Source: Hyphomicrobium zavarzinii ATCC 27496 (GTDB lineage: Bacteria; Pseudomonadota; Alphaproteobacteria; Rhizobiales; Hyphomicrobiaceae). From it: 64,000 nucleotides of DNA. This document shows, one piece after another, positions 49,480-57,252 of the stretch. The stretch covers positions 534,558 to 598,557 of the forward strand of contig NZ_KB911257.1 in the NCBI RefSeq assembly GCF_000383415.1, read 5' to 3'. A model generated the notes under the pieces. It was not told the origin of the DNA, searched no databases, and saw nothing but the letters and a program-made list of their open reading frames with translations. The first letter of the stretch is position 1; each line of letters opens with the position of its first letter. The translations under genes were made by a program, and so were the position numbers.

Positions 49480-50037
49480 ATGCTCTCCATGGTGAGGATT
49501 AACGGGAGTCCGAGAGCGCAGTCGCGCACGGGCGTTCTCGTCGATGCGGTGGGAGACGCGATCGCGCGTGCGCTGCCGGTGGAGGACAACAAGGTCTCTT
49601 TATCTCTCGCGGGCAAGGACATCATGAGCGGGCTCACCCGCTCGGATATTTCCAACGAAGGAGCGAAGGCGCTCGAGCTTGCAGAGCGCGCCGACCTTCT
49701 GATCGTTGGAACACCCATCTTTCGTGCAAGCTACACGGGTCTGCTCAAGCATTTCTTCGATCTCGTCGATATCGAAGCGATGAAGGGTTGCAAGGTCGTG
49801 CTCTGCGCAACGGGCGGAAGCGCGATGCACGCGCTGGTGCTCGAGCATCAGCTTCGCCCGCTGATGAGTTTCTTCTCCATGCTTACGGTGCCGACCACGC
49901 TTTATGGCGTGGGTGACGATGTGCGGGACGGCGCAATCGCGAACGAGCTGCTTCGCGCGCGAATCGACCGTGTCGTCCATGAAGTCGTTGGACTGTTTGG
50001 TAGTGCGGACCGCCGCCAACTCTCTCAGGCAAGTTGA
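49480..50037 (+). CDS. NAD(P)H-dependent FMN reductase, SsuE/MsuE type
   Basis: A 185-residue flavodoxin-like reductase. Seen: VRINGSPRAQSRTGVLVDAV (FMN phosphate loop), ADLLIVGTPIFRASYTGLLK HFFDLVD region, and VVLCATGGSAMHALV, the order of SsuE/MsuE. These enzymes supply FMNH2 to two-component monooxygenases. I chose ATG 49480 because GGGAG sits 9 bases ahead; ATG 49474 is too close. It is the first gene of the operon that continues with sfnG, 88 bases downstream, and may also serve the DmoA-like enzyme as its DmoB partner. Confidence 0.88.
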   Translation: MLSMVRINGSPRAQSRTGVLVDAVGDAIARALPVEDNKVSLSLAGKDIMSGLTRSDISNEGAKALELAERADLLIVGTPIFRASYTGLLKHFFDLVDIEAMKGCKVVLCATGGSAMHALVLEHQLRPLMSFFSMLTVPTTLYGVGDDVRDGAIANELLRARIDRVVHEVVGLFGSADRRQLSQAS

Positions 50038-50125
50038 GCGTTAGGACATAGCGCACTGTGGTGCGGCTGCGCCCGTCGTTCGACGATACCGGTGCGGCCT
50101 GTTGAAATTCGCTTAGGGAAACGCA

Positions 50126-51244
50126 ATGCGTAAGACTGATGTCACGCCAATGAAATTCGCGCATTGGGTGCCGAACGTGAGCGGCGGGCTCGTGGTGAGC
50201 AAGCTGCCTCAGCGGACGGATTGGAGCCTCGACTATAACGTTCGCCTGGTCAAAATCGCGGAAGAGGTCGGCTTCGACTACGCGTTGACGCAGATCCGTT
50301 TCATGGGGAGCTATGGCGCCGAGTATCAGCACGATTCGGTGATGTTCTCGGCCGCGTTGCTGGCCAGCACGGAACGCCTCAACATCATCACCGCCGTTCT
50401 GCCCGGAATTTTTCATCCCGGCGTGATGGCCAAGCACGGTGCCACTGCCGATCAGATCTTCAACGGACGCTGGTCGCTTCATGTTGCCAGCGGGTGGTAT
50501 CGCAAGGAATTCGACGCGCTCGGCGTGCCGTGGATTCCCCATGACGAGCGTTACGAGCGCTCTCAGGAGTTCGTGGAGATCCTGCGCGGCGTCTGGTCGA
50601 AGGACGGGTTCTCCTACAAGGGGAAGCACTGGACGATCAGTGATTACACGATCAAGCCGAAGCCTCTCATGCTTCCCGGCCGCCCCATGCCCGAGATCTT
50701 CCAAGGCGGCAATTCGCTCGCCGCGCAACGGATGGCTGCGGCCGTATCCGACTGGTATTTTATGAACGGCAACACGGTGCAGGCTCACCGCGCGCAGATC
50801 CAGAACGTGACGCGGATGGCGCTCGCGGCCGGGCGCCGCGTGAAGTTCGGCGTCAACGCATTCATCATCGCGCGGGAGACGGAAGCCGAGGCGCGCAGCG
50901 AGCTCGACAGGGTCATCGCGGCGGCGGACAACGTCGCGATCGCAAGCTTCAAGGACGACGTGAAGGAGGCCGGGCTCGCGAGCCCCGAACGCAAGGGCAT
51001 GTGGGCGGATTCGACCGAGCGCGACCTCGTTCAATACAATGACGGCTTCCGGACCAACCTCGTCGGCACGCCGGAGCAGATTGCCCGGAAAATACACAAG
51101 CTTCGCAAGAATGGCGTCGATATGATCCTATGCGGTTTCTTGCATTTTCATGAGGAGACGCGCTTCTTCGGGGAGCGTATTATTCCTCTGGTCCGGGAGC
51201 TCGAGCTTGCGGATCCGCCCGGTCCACTCGATATCGCATTGTGA
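50126..51244 (+). CDS. sfnG: FMNH2-dependent dimethylsulfone monooxygenase SfnG
   Basis: A 372-residue luciferase-fold enzyme. It shows the distinctive SfnG segments: KFAHWVPNVSGGLVVSKLPQ, DWSLDYNVRLVKIAEEVGFD, YALTQIRFMGSYGAEYQHDS, ILPGIFHPGVMAKHGATADQ, VASGWYRKEF, HDERYERSQEF, EIFQGGNS and DLVQYNDGFRTNL. SfnG oxidises dimethyl sulfone with FMNH2 and O2 to methanesulfinate and formaldehyde. AGGGA precedes the ATG. The ribB-like gene overlaps its stop by 4 bases (GTGA) if read from its first start. Confidence 0.88.
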   Translation: MRKTDVTPMKFAHWVPNVSGGLVVSKLPQRTDWSLDYNVRLVKIAEEVGFDYALTQIRFMGSYGAEYQHDSVMFSAALLASTERLNIITAVLPGIFHPGVMAKHGATADQIFNGRWSLHVASGWYRKEFDALGVPWIPHDERYERSQEFVEILRGVWSKDGFSYKGKHWTISDYTIKPKPLMLPGRPMPEIFQGGNSLAAQRMAAAVSDWYFMNGNTVQAHRAQIQNVTRMALAAGRRVKFGVNAFIIARETEAEARSELDRVIAAADNVAIASFKDDVKEAGLASPERKGMWADSTERDLVQYNDGFRTNLVGTPEQIARKIHKLRKNGVDMILCGFLHFHEETRFFGERIIPLVRELELADPPGPLDIAL

Positions 51245-52452
51245 CCGGGGGCGAGGACGGGAAGCGCGTTATGCAGAAGACGTCCGTAAAACTGAACTCG
51301 GAAGGCATCGGTTCTGCTGAGAAGGGTACACCCCTTATGAACTTCATGATCACGCATCCAAACGCTCGCGGCGACGAGATCAGCTCAGCCCAGGAGATCA
51401 TCGAAGAAGCACGTGCCGGCCGCTGCTTCATACTCGTGGACGACGAGAACCGAGAAAACGAAGGCGACATCGTCATCCCGGCCCAGTTTGCGACGTCGGA
51501 AGTCGTGAACTTCATGGCCAAGCATGCGCGCGGCCTCATCTGTCTGGCGCTGACGCCTCAGCGGGTCGCGGAGCTCAAGCTTTCCGCGATGGTTCAGTCT
51601 CCCGGTCCCGGTCTGCAGACAGCGTTCACGCTTTCGATCGAGGCCCGTAACGGGGTCACCACGGGAATTTCTGCGGCCGATCGCGCGCGCACCATCGCGG
51701 TCGCGATCAACCCCGAGTGTCAGGCGCGCGATATCGTGAGCCCGGGTCACATCTTTCCATTGATTGCGCGTGAGGGCGGTACGCTGGTCCGCGCCGGTCA
51801 CACCGAAGCAGCGGTTGACGTGGCGCGGATCGCGGGCCTCAACCCCGCGGGTGTCATCTGCGAGGTGATGAACGACGACGGGACGATGGCGCGTTTGCCC
51901 GATCTCAAGAAGTTCGCGCGCCAGCATCAGATCAAGCTCGGCACCATCGCGGATCTGATCGCCTATCGCCTGCGCACGGAGCGGCTCATCCAGCATGTGG
52001 CCGCTTCGGGCATCCATCATCCCGCGTTCGGAGAATGGCAACTCCACGTCTACCGCGACACCGTCGAGCACGGAGAGCACGTGCTGCTGGTGAAGGGCGA
52101 TCTCAAGAAGCCCGGACCTACGATGGTGTGTCTGCATCGCCACGATCTCGTGGGCGATGCCATCCTGGGGCGGGATGGCGAAGGCTTGAGCAGCGCGATG
52201 CATCGCATTCTCAAGCGTGGCCGGGGGGCGATCGTCATCATCAATGATGGGCGCCCGACGGCACTCTCTCAGCGAATACTCAACGGTAGCCCGCACTCGC
52301 GGCCGGGGCCGGAACTGCGTGAGTACGGCGTGGGTGCGCAGATCCTGCGAGATGTCGGCATTCGCGACCTGATCCTGCTGTCCAACCGGGAGCAGACGCT
52401 GGTGAGCATCGAGGGCTACGGACTGAACGTCGTGGGACAAGAGCAGATGTGA
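51241..52452 (+). CDS. ribB: 3,4-dihydroxy-2-butanone-4-phosphate synthase with degenerate RibA-like C-terminal domain
   Basis: Up to 403 residues. The N-terminal ~240 residues are a DHBP synthase (RibB): [78 protein letters not shown]. It makes the four-carbon precursor of the flavin ring from ribulose 5-phosphate. The C-terminal half aligns with GTP cyclohydrolase II but lacks the zinc-cysteine motif (C-x-TGD-x(5)-SLRCDC); the position reads [14 protein letters not shown]. It therefore resembles the RibBX class with a non-catalytic RibA-like half. Starts possible at GTG 51241 (overlapping sfnG), ATG 51271 or ATG 51337 (MNFMITHPN). Confidence 0.88.
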   Translation: MTGGEDGKRVMQKTSVKLNSEGIGSAEKGTPLMNFMITHPNARGDEISSAQEIIEEARAGRCFILVDDENRENEGDIVIPAQFATSEVVNFMAKHARGLICLALTPQRVAELKLSAMVQSPGPGLQTAFTLSIEARNGVTTGISAADRARTIAVAINPECQARDIVSPGHIFPLIAREGGTLVRAGHTEAAVDVARIAGLNPAGVICEVMNDDGTMARLPDLKKFARQHQIKLGTIADLIAYRLRTERLIQHVAASGIHHPAFGEWQLHVYRDTVEHGEHVLLVKGDLKKPGPTMVCLHRHDLVGDAILGRDGEGLSSAMHRILKRGRGAIVIINDGRPTALSQRILNGSPHSRPGPELREYGVGAQILRDVGIRDLILLSNREQTLVSIEGYGLNVVGQEQM

Positions 52453-52488
52453 CGATGGGAGCGTCACCTTCCAACGGAGAAACTCTTT

Positions 52489-53007
52489 ATGATTACGAAC
52501 TTCGTGCGCAACCTCGTCAGCGGTGGCGAGGGCGGGGTTGACGCCGACTCCTTTCGCTCGGTCATGCGCCAACTCGCGGGCTCCGTGACCGTGATCACGA
52601 CTGAGGGGGAAGGGAAGCTTCACGGGTTCACCGCAACCGCCGTCTGCAGCGTGTGCGCGACCCCTCCCACCATCCTGATCGTCGTCAACAAGTCGACGCG
52701 GACGCATCCGCACATCGATCGCAAAGGCTACTTTGGCGTGAACGTTCTGGCCGACAGCCAGAAACATATCGCCGAGCACTTTGCAGGGAAGGGCGAGGAT
52801 CAGTTCGCGACCGTCGATCACAGCGTGACGAACAGCGGCGTTCCGCTGATCAACGGCGCTTCTGCGCAGATCGAGTGCAAGATCGTCGAAAAGATGAGTG
52901 TGGGGACGCATACCATCTTCGTGGGGCGTGTGCTCGGGACGGGAACCGAGGAGACGCCGCCGCTGGTCTATCACGATGCACGCTACGGTCAGGTGGCCCA
53001 CATCTAG
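52489..53007 (+). CDS. Flavin reductase, HpaC/RutF-like split-barrel type
   Basis: A 172-residue flavin-binding split-barrel protein. Seen: SFRSVMRQLAGSVTVITTEG, GFTATAVCSVCATPPTILIV, GYFGVNVLADSQKHIAEHFA, and the C-terminal LVYHDARYGQV. Relatives reduce FMN or FAD with NADH for partner monooxygenases. It is the second flavin reductase in the cluster and has a different fold from the SsuE-type one. It lies 36 bases after the ribB-like gene. Confidence 0.9.
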   Translation: MITNFVRNLVSGGEGGVDADSFRSVMRQLAGSVTVITTEGEGKLHGFTATAVCSVCATPPTILIVVNKSTRTHPHIDRKGYFGVNVLADSQKHIAEHFAGKGEDQFATVDHSVTNSGVPLINGASAQIECKIVEKMSVGTHTIFVGRVLGTGTEETPPLVYHDARYGQVAHI

Positions 53008-53073
53008 CCCGTGTGCCACGCAACCATCGAAACGGAGTTCGGCCGGCTTACTGCCGGCGCTGAGAGTGTGGCG

Positions 53074-53604
53074 ATGTCAGAACGAAATCAAACGAGACCT
53101 GGACACGACGCTCGTGCGGAGGGCATGGCTTGCGCGAACGCGCTGGCCATGCCCGACATGGTACGAGCGCGCCTGCAGCGTGGCGATGTGACCGGCGCGA
53201 CGCTTCTGCTTGGGCAGCCTTGGGGTATCACCGCAACGGTGGTGCACGGGGACAAGCGAGGACGGGCGCTCGGATTTGCGACGGCAAATCTCGTGCTTAG
53301 CCCCGATACTCCTCTCGCGCATGGCGTCTATGCCGTCCGGGCCACGGTGCGGGGAGCGTGTCACGAAGGGGTTGCCTGCTTCGGCACACGGCCGCAGTTC
53401 GACGACGGCGCGCCGCGCCTCGAGGTTCATCTGTTCGATTTCGATCACGACATCTACGGGGCGTCGATGAACGTGGCCTTTGTCGCGTTTCAGCGGCCCG
53501 AGATGAAATTCGTCAGCGTGGACGCGCTCAAAGAGCAGATGGCAACCGACTGCAGGATGGCTCGCGAGCTTCTTCGCGAGGGCATCGAGGTTGCTGCGTG
53601 CTGA
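53074..53604 (+). CDS. Stand-alone riboflavin kinase (FMN-forming), lacking the FAD synthetase domain
   Basis: About 176 residues. After an N-terminal ~45-residue extension comes a riboflavin kinase domain as in the C-terminal half of RibF: GRALGFATANLVL, PLAHGVYAVRATVRG, GVACFGTRPQFDDG, RLEVHLFDFDHDIYGASMNV, AFQRPEMKFVSVDALK. The nucleotidyltransferase half that makes FAD is absent, so the predicted product is FMN only. The start is uncertain (ATG 53074, or GTG 53011). It ends the first flavin operon; an operator and a new transcript follow. Confidence 0.85.
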   Translation: MSERNQTRPGHDARAEGMACANALAMPDMVRARLQRGDVTGATLLLGQPWGITATVVHGDKRGRALGFATANLVLSPDTPLAHGVYAVRATVRGACHEGVACFGTRPQFDDGAPRLEVHLFDFDHDIYGASMNVAFVAFQRPEMKFVSVDALKEQMATDCRMARELLREGIEVAAC

Positions 53605-53720
53605 GCGCGCCGTTGCCTTCCCGGGCATCGCCAAGCCTTTAGATTCCTCTCCGGCGTCGTGATCCGGGGCTGCTTTCGATCTCAAGATCGATTGAACCCC
53701 GGGTTGTTTTGCGATAAGTA

Positions 53721-53736
53721 TGTACCGAGCGGTACA
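53721..53736. promoter_or_regulatory. Palindromic operator 4, upstream of the soxC-like gene
   Basis: TGTACCGAGCGGTACA, with perfect 7-bp arms around a central AG and 15 of 16 matching the consensus, the best copy in the window. It ends 25 bases before the start codon, overlapping the expected promoter. Confidence 0.88.
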
Positions 53737-53761
53737 TGAAGAATAGCCAGGAGGGAGCGCG

Positions 53762-55093
53762 GTGACGCGAGATCGTTTGCAACATGAGCAGGCTGCCGCG
53801 GCCGAGCCGTGCCCATGTCAGGAGGGTATGCGTCCGAGTGTGGATCTTGGCCGCCGAAAACTTCTTTTTGCGGGAGCTGCCGCCACGGCGGCAACCGGCC
53901 TGATCGGCAGCCGCGCCGCGGCCGATACGAAGGCGCCGCCCGGTGCGGCGCTCTACGATGTTCCCGAGGATTCGACGAAGGTGCCGGGACGCGGCGTGCA
54001 TGAGGATCATGGCTACGGCACGCGCTCGCAGTTCGAGAAGGAAGTGCGCGTCAAGGCCGACAATCCGAGCGACATCACGTCCTGGACGTTCACGCCGCTC
54101 GCATCGACGATCGGCAATCTCACGCCCTCGGGCCTTCACTTCGAGCGCCATCACGGCGGCATTCCGGTCATCGATCCGGATCGGCACGATCTATTCCTGC
54201 ACGGGCTCGTCGATGTGGCGAAGAAGTTCTCGGTCGCGGAGCTGAAGCGTCTTCCGTCAGTCACGCGCAAATATTTCATCGAATGCTCCGGCAACACGCT
54301 GAGCGAGTGGTCGAAACCGAAGGGCAAGAACGTTCAATTCACGCACGGATTGCTCAGCACCTCGGAGTGGACGGGTGTTCCGTTCGCGACGCTCGCGCGC
54401 GCCGTTGGCCTCAAGGACAACGCGGCGTGGGTTCTGGCCGAGGGTGCCGATGCCGCCGTCATGACGCGCAGCATCCCGATCGGGAAGATGCTGTCGGATG
54501 CGCTCATTGTCTACGGGCAGAACGGAGAGGCATTGCGGCCGGAGCAGGGATATCCGCTCCGCCTCGTTCTTCCCGGCTTCGAGGGCAATACGCATATCAA
54601 GTGGCTCAGGCGGTTACAGGTCAGCGACCGTCCGTTCATGACGCGCGAAGAGACTTCCGCGTACACCGACCTCATGAAGGACGGCCGCGCGAAACTCTAT
54701 ACGCTCGCGATGGATGCGAAGTCGGTGATCACCTTCCCGTCCGGGGAGATGATGCTTCCGAAGCCCGGCCAGTACATGATCCAGGGCTTTGCCTGGACGG
54801 GACGGGGCCGCGTTCATGCCGTCGACATCTCGCTCGACAAGGGTGCGACGTGGCTGCCCGCCCGCATCGATAATGTTCCCGAGCCGATGTGCACCGTGCG
54901 TTTCAGCTTCCCCTGGCATTGGGACGGGAAGCCGGTGGTTCTGCAAAGCCGCTGTACCGATGAAACCGGCTACGTGCAGCCGACCCGCGCAGAGCTCATC
55001 CCGCTCAGGGGAGAGAATGCGATCTACCATTACAACGCCATCCAAAGCTGGGCGATCGGCGCCGACGGGAGCGTTTCGAATGTACACATCTAG
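53762..55093 (+). CDS. SoxC-like molybdopterin sulfite/sulfane dehydrogenase, Tat-exported
   Basis: A 443-residue sulfite-oxidase-family protein. Seen: a twin-arginine signal (LGRRKLLFAGAAATAATGLI, R31-R32), SoxC-like GRGVHEDHGYGTRSQFE, HFERHHGGIPVIDPDRH, the molybdenum-ligand Cys C175 in YFIECSGNT, and a C-terminal dimerisation domain (MIQGFAWTGRGRVHAVDISL, STDKGATW-like DKGATWLPARI, RCTDETGYVQPTRAEL). Known relatives are SoxC of the Sox system and sulfite dehydrogenases. Start is GTG 53762 with AGGAGGG upstream. No soxAXYZB is present, so I favour periplasmic sulfite oxidation as the end step of organosulfur breakdown. Confidence 0.88.
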   Translation: MTRDRLQHEQAAAAEPCPCQEGMRPSVDLGRRKLLFAGAAATAATGLIGSRAAADTKAPPGAALYDVPEDSTKVPGRGVHEDHGYGTRSQFEKEVRVKADNPSDITSWTFTPLASTIGNLTPSGLHFERHHGGIPVIDPDRHDLFLHGLVDVAKKFSVAELKRLPSVTRKYFIECSGNTLSEWSKPKGKNVQFTHGLLSTSEWTGVPFATLARAVGLKDNAAWVLAEGADAAVMTRSIPIGKMLSDALIVYGQNGEALRPEQGYPLRLVLPGFEGNTHIKWLRRLQVSDRPFMTREETSAYTDLMKDGRAKLYTLAMDAKSVITFPSGEMMLPKPGQYMIQGFAWTGRGRVHAVDISLDKGATWLPARIDNVPEPMCTVRFSFPWHWDGKPVVLQSRCTDETGYVQPTRAELIPLRGENAIYHYNAIQSWAIGADGSVSNVHI

Positions 55094-55646
55094 GCTCGCC
55101 GCGGCCGTCGTTGCCGCTTGTACCCTCGCTTCTCCCGCGCTGGCGCAGGAGCGCAGCCACGAGATCGGTACGCCTGTTTCCGCGGAAGACCTGAAGCCGT
55201 TCTTCTCCATTCAGCCGGGAGGGATCGGGCTGCCGGCCGGCTCGGGTACGGTCGCTCATGGGCGCGAGGTCTACAATCAGCGGTGCTTCTACTGTCATGG
55301 CGAGAAGCTCGAAGGCAATCGCGATATGGCGGGGCCTCCGCTGGCCGGGGGGCGGGGAACGCTCGCAAGCGAGAAGCCTCTCAAGACTGTCGAAAGCTAT
55401 TGGCCACAGGCCAGCACGCTGTTCGACTACATCTGGCGCGCCATGCCGTTCGATCAGCCGGGATCGCTGACGGCCGACGAAGTCTATTCCCTCGTCGCCT
55501 ATATCCTCGCGGAAGGGAAAATCGTGGGCCAGGACGTGCGCATGGATGCGGAGACGCTCTCCAAGGTCGTCATGCCGAACGCCAACGGCTTCTACGACGG
55601 ATCGGGTCCTGATCTCAGGATCTATCGCGCCGGTGCCGACAAGTAG
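55080..55646 (+). CDS. Periplasmic monohaem cytochrome c, partner of the SoxC-like enzyme
   Basis: A 188-residue protein with a Sec signal peptide (MYTSRLAAAVVAACTLASPA) and one haem-binding site, C69-F-Y-C-H73. A methionine in IWRAMPFDQPGSL is a likely axial ligand. The start overlaps the soxC-like gene by 14 bases, so they are translationally coupled. SoxD has two haems and is about twice as long; this is nearer to the small cytochrome subunit of SorAB-type or SoxD-related enzymes. It would pass electrons to the respiratory chain. Confidence 0.85.
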   Translation: MYTSRLAAAVVAACTLASPALAQERSHEIGTPVSAEDLKPFFSIQPGGIGLPAGSGTVAHGREVYNQRCFYCHGEKLEGNRDMAGPPLAGGRGTLASEKPLKTVESYWPQASTLFDYIWRAMPFDQPGSLTADEVYSLVAYILAEGKIVGQDVRMDAETLSKVVMPNANGFYDGSGPDLRIYRAGADK

Positions 55647-55663
55647 CGCATCCGTCCCAGCCC

Positions 55664-56278
55664 ATGTCCACGCGGCTCATTCAGGGACCTGCCGTCACCA
55701 CGCTTCCGATCGATCATCGGGGACGGCAGGTTCTGCTCGATGCCTATGCCTATCAGGGCAATAACGAGCATGAGCAAATACTGGCGCTCATCCATCGCAG
55801 CCCAGAGGCGGACCCGGACGTGGTGCCGATCGTCAGACTCCACTCCGGTTGCGTGACGGGAGATGTGTTCCATTCCCTCCGGTGCGATTGCTATCAGCAG
55901 CTTCAACTCGCCCTGGATGCGATCTGTACCGCCCCGCTTGGGGCGATCGTGTACCTCCCCTATCAGGAAGGGCGCGGCATCGGTCTTTACAAGAAGCTCC
56001 TGGCGTATGGCCGTCAGGATCGCGGGGCGGATACGATCGAGGCGAATGTCGAGATCGGCGTGCCCGTCGATGCCCGCGATTACGAGTTCGCTGCGTGGGT
56101 TTTAAGAGACATCGGATTTCGGACCGTGACGCTGCTTTCCGGAAATCCGCTCAAGAAATCCGCGCTCGTCAAAAACGGAATACAGGTAAATAAGTGTGCG
56201 CCTCTCAAAAGCGCATCAAACCGGTACAACGAGCGCTACATTCGCACCAAACGGAAAAGAATGTCTCACGATATCTGA
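55664..56278 (+). CDS. ribA: GTP cyclohydrolase II, catalytic-type
   Basis: A 204-residue RibA of normal length. The zinc site is intact: C63 in VRLHSGCVTGD, and C74 and C76 in HSLRCDCYQQL. Also present are IVYLPYQEGRGIGLYKKLLA, GADTIEANVEIGVP and VTLLSGNPLKKSALVKNGIQ. It opens GTP to the pyrimidine precursor of riboflavin, the first step of the other branch. Its presence complements the degenerate RibA-like half of the upstream ribB gene. It starts 17 bases after the cytochrome stop and ends the operator-4 transcript. Confidence 0.95.
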   Translation: MSTRLIQGPAVTTLPIDHRGRQVLLDAYAYQGNNEHEQILALIHRSPEADPDVVPIVRLHSGCVTGDVFHSLRCDCYQQLQLALDAICTAPLGAIVYLPYQEGRGIGLYKKLLAYGRQDRGADTIEANVEIGVPVDARDYEFAAWVLRDIGFRTVTLLSGNPLKKSALVKNGIQVNKCAPLKSASNRYNERYIRTKRKRMSHDI

Positions 56279-56289
56279 AAATGAAGTCG

Positions 56290-56955
56290 CTACGGTTTGA
56301 AGGGCTTCTTCGGCCGCCCTTCGGCGATTGCCAAGGTCATGTCGGCAAACGTGTCCGCGATCTCGATCGCCGATTGACGCCCGCCGGGCTTCAGCCATAG
56401 GAAGCTGTAGAAGTACATGCCGAGCACGCCCTTGATGGCGATGCTCGGGAGATGGCGAAACCGCCCTTTTTTCTCGCCTTCCCGCAGAGTCGCGGCCCAG
56501 ACGTCCTGGTAGGACTGGTGGAGGTCCGAGACTATTCTGTGGCGCTGTCCTGTCAGGCAGTCCGCCTCGCGGAAACAGACCGTCATTTCGGGAAGATTTG
56601 CGAAAATCGTGGTCATCAGCTGCCGGCTCAGAATGTAAATCCGCTTCGCGGGATCCGGCTCCGTTTCGATGGCTTCGCGGCCCTTGATGACCAAATCCTC
56701 GATGTATCGCACTACGATACTGAAGAGCAGGTCTTCCTTGCTGCTGATATGATAGTAAAGCGCGCCGCGCCCCAATTTGACGGCATCGCCAATTTCCGCG
56801 ACGCCGACCGCGCGATAGCCCCGGGTGGCAAACAATTCAGCGGCGATCCGCTTGATGCGCTCGAATTGCTGGGCGCCTGAATTTTTACGACCTTTGTCTC
56901 CCCCGACTCCCTCGGTATCGTCCGCCTCTGTGTGTGGACTAGTCGGTACATTCAT
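56290..56955 (-). CDS. TetR-family transcriptional regulator, candidate controller of the island
   Basis: A 221-residue protein. N-terminal HTH: FERIKRIAAELFATRGYRAV, GVAEIGDAVKLGRGALYYHI SSKEDLL region, the classical TetR helix-turn-helix. The C-terminal ligand domain has RYIEDLVIKGREAIETEPDP, TIFANLPEMTVCFREADCLT and GVLGMYFYSFLWLKPGG. ATG 56955 is the only good start (MNVPTSPHTEADD); the frame further upstream to 57231 is leader. One operator copy lies in codons 2-7. It faces ribA (12 bases apart) and is divergent from the maoC gene. TetR repressors commonly bind 15-20 bp palindromes and autoregulate. Confidence 0.92.
   Translation of the reverse strand: MNVPTSPHTEADDTEGVGGDKGRKNSGAQQFERIKRIAAELFATRGYRAVGVAEIGDAVKLGRGALYYHISSKEDLLFSIVVRYIEDLVIKGREAIETEPDPAKRIYILSRQLMTTIFANLPEMTVCFREADCLTGQRHRIVSDLHQSYQDVWAATLREGEKKGRFRHLPSIAIKGVLGMYFYSFLWLKPGGRQSAIEIADTFADMTLAIAEGRPKKPFKP
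56935..56950. promoter_or_regulatory. Palindromic operator 5, within the first codons of the TetR gene
   Basis: TGGACTAGTCGGTACA on the plus strand. The half next to the start codon matches the consensus exactly and the other half is degenerate (12 of 16 overall). It covers codons 2-7 of the TetR gene, so binding would block early elongation or a promoter just upstream. Confidence 0.6.
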
Positions 56956-57195
56956 GATAGTTGGTTCTTTAGCGGCTTGGCCGCGCTTTTTGGGAGTTTT
57001 CAGGTCTGAGCGAGACACAGGATGTTCCTTAAGCAGGTGGCCGAGCGCGGTTCGTTCAAACTTCGTAATTGACCATGGACCGTTCGGCAACGTCCGGGAA
57101 GCTAGAAACCCCCCGTGAAGATGCAGAGGCGGTACACGACGCCCACGCCAATCACGTTCGGAGCATACCTGAATTTCGGCTGAGTCCGCATGCGT

Positions 57196-57211
57196 GGTCC
57201 AGGCCGGTACA
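57196..57211. promoter_or_regulatory. Possible operator half-site before the maoC gene
   Basis: GGTCCAGGCCGGTACA has one good half (CCGGTACA) of the shared palindrome; the other half is poor. Located in the 297-base TetR-maoC divergent region, 41 bases before the maoC TTG start. Confidence 0.4.
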
Positions 57212-57252
57212 AACTTAAGAACAACAAGCACACAAATCTGGGAGGTTGCTGC

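Noticed and set aside
50038-51240. FMN riboswitch before the ribB-like gene
   Set aside because: The gene abuts or overlaps sfnG and there is no intergenic room; no RFN-like conserved stems are visible upstream of sfnG either.
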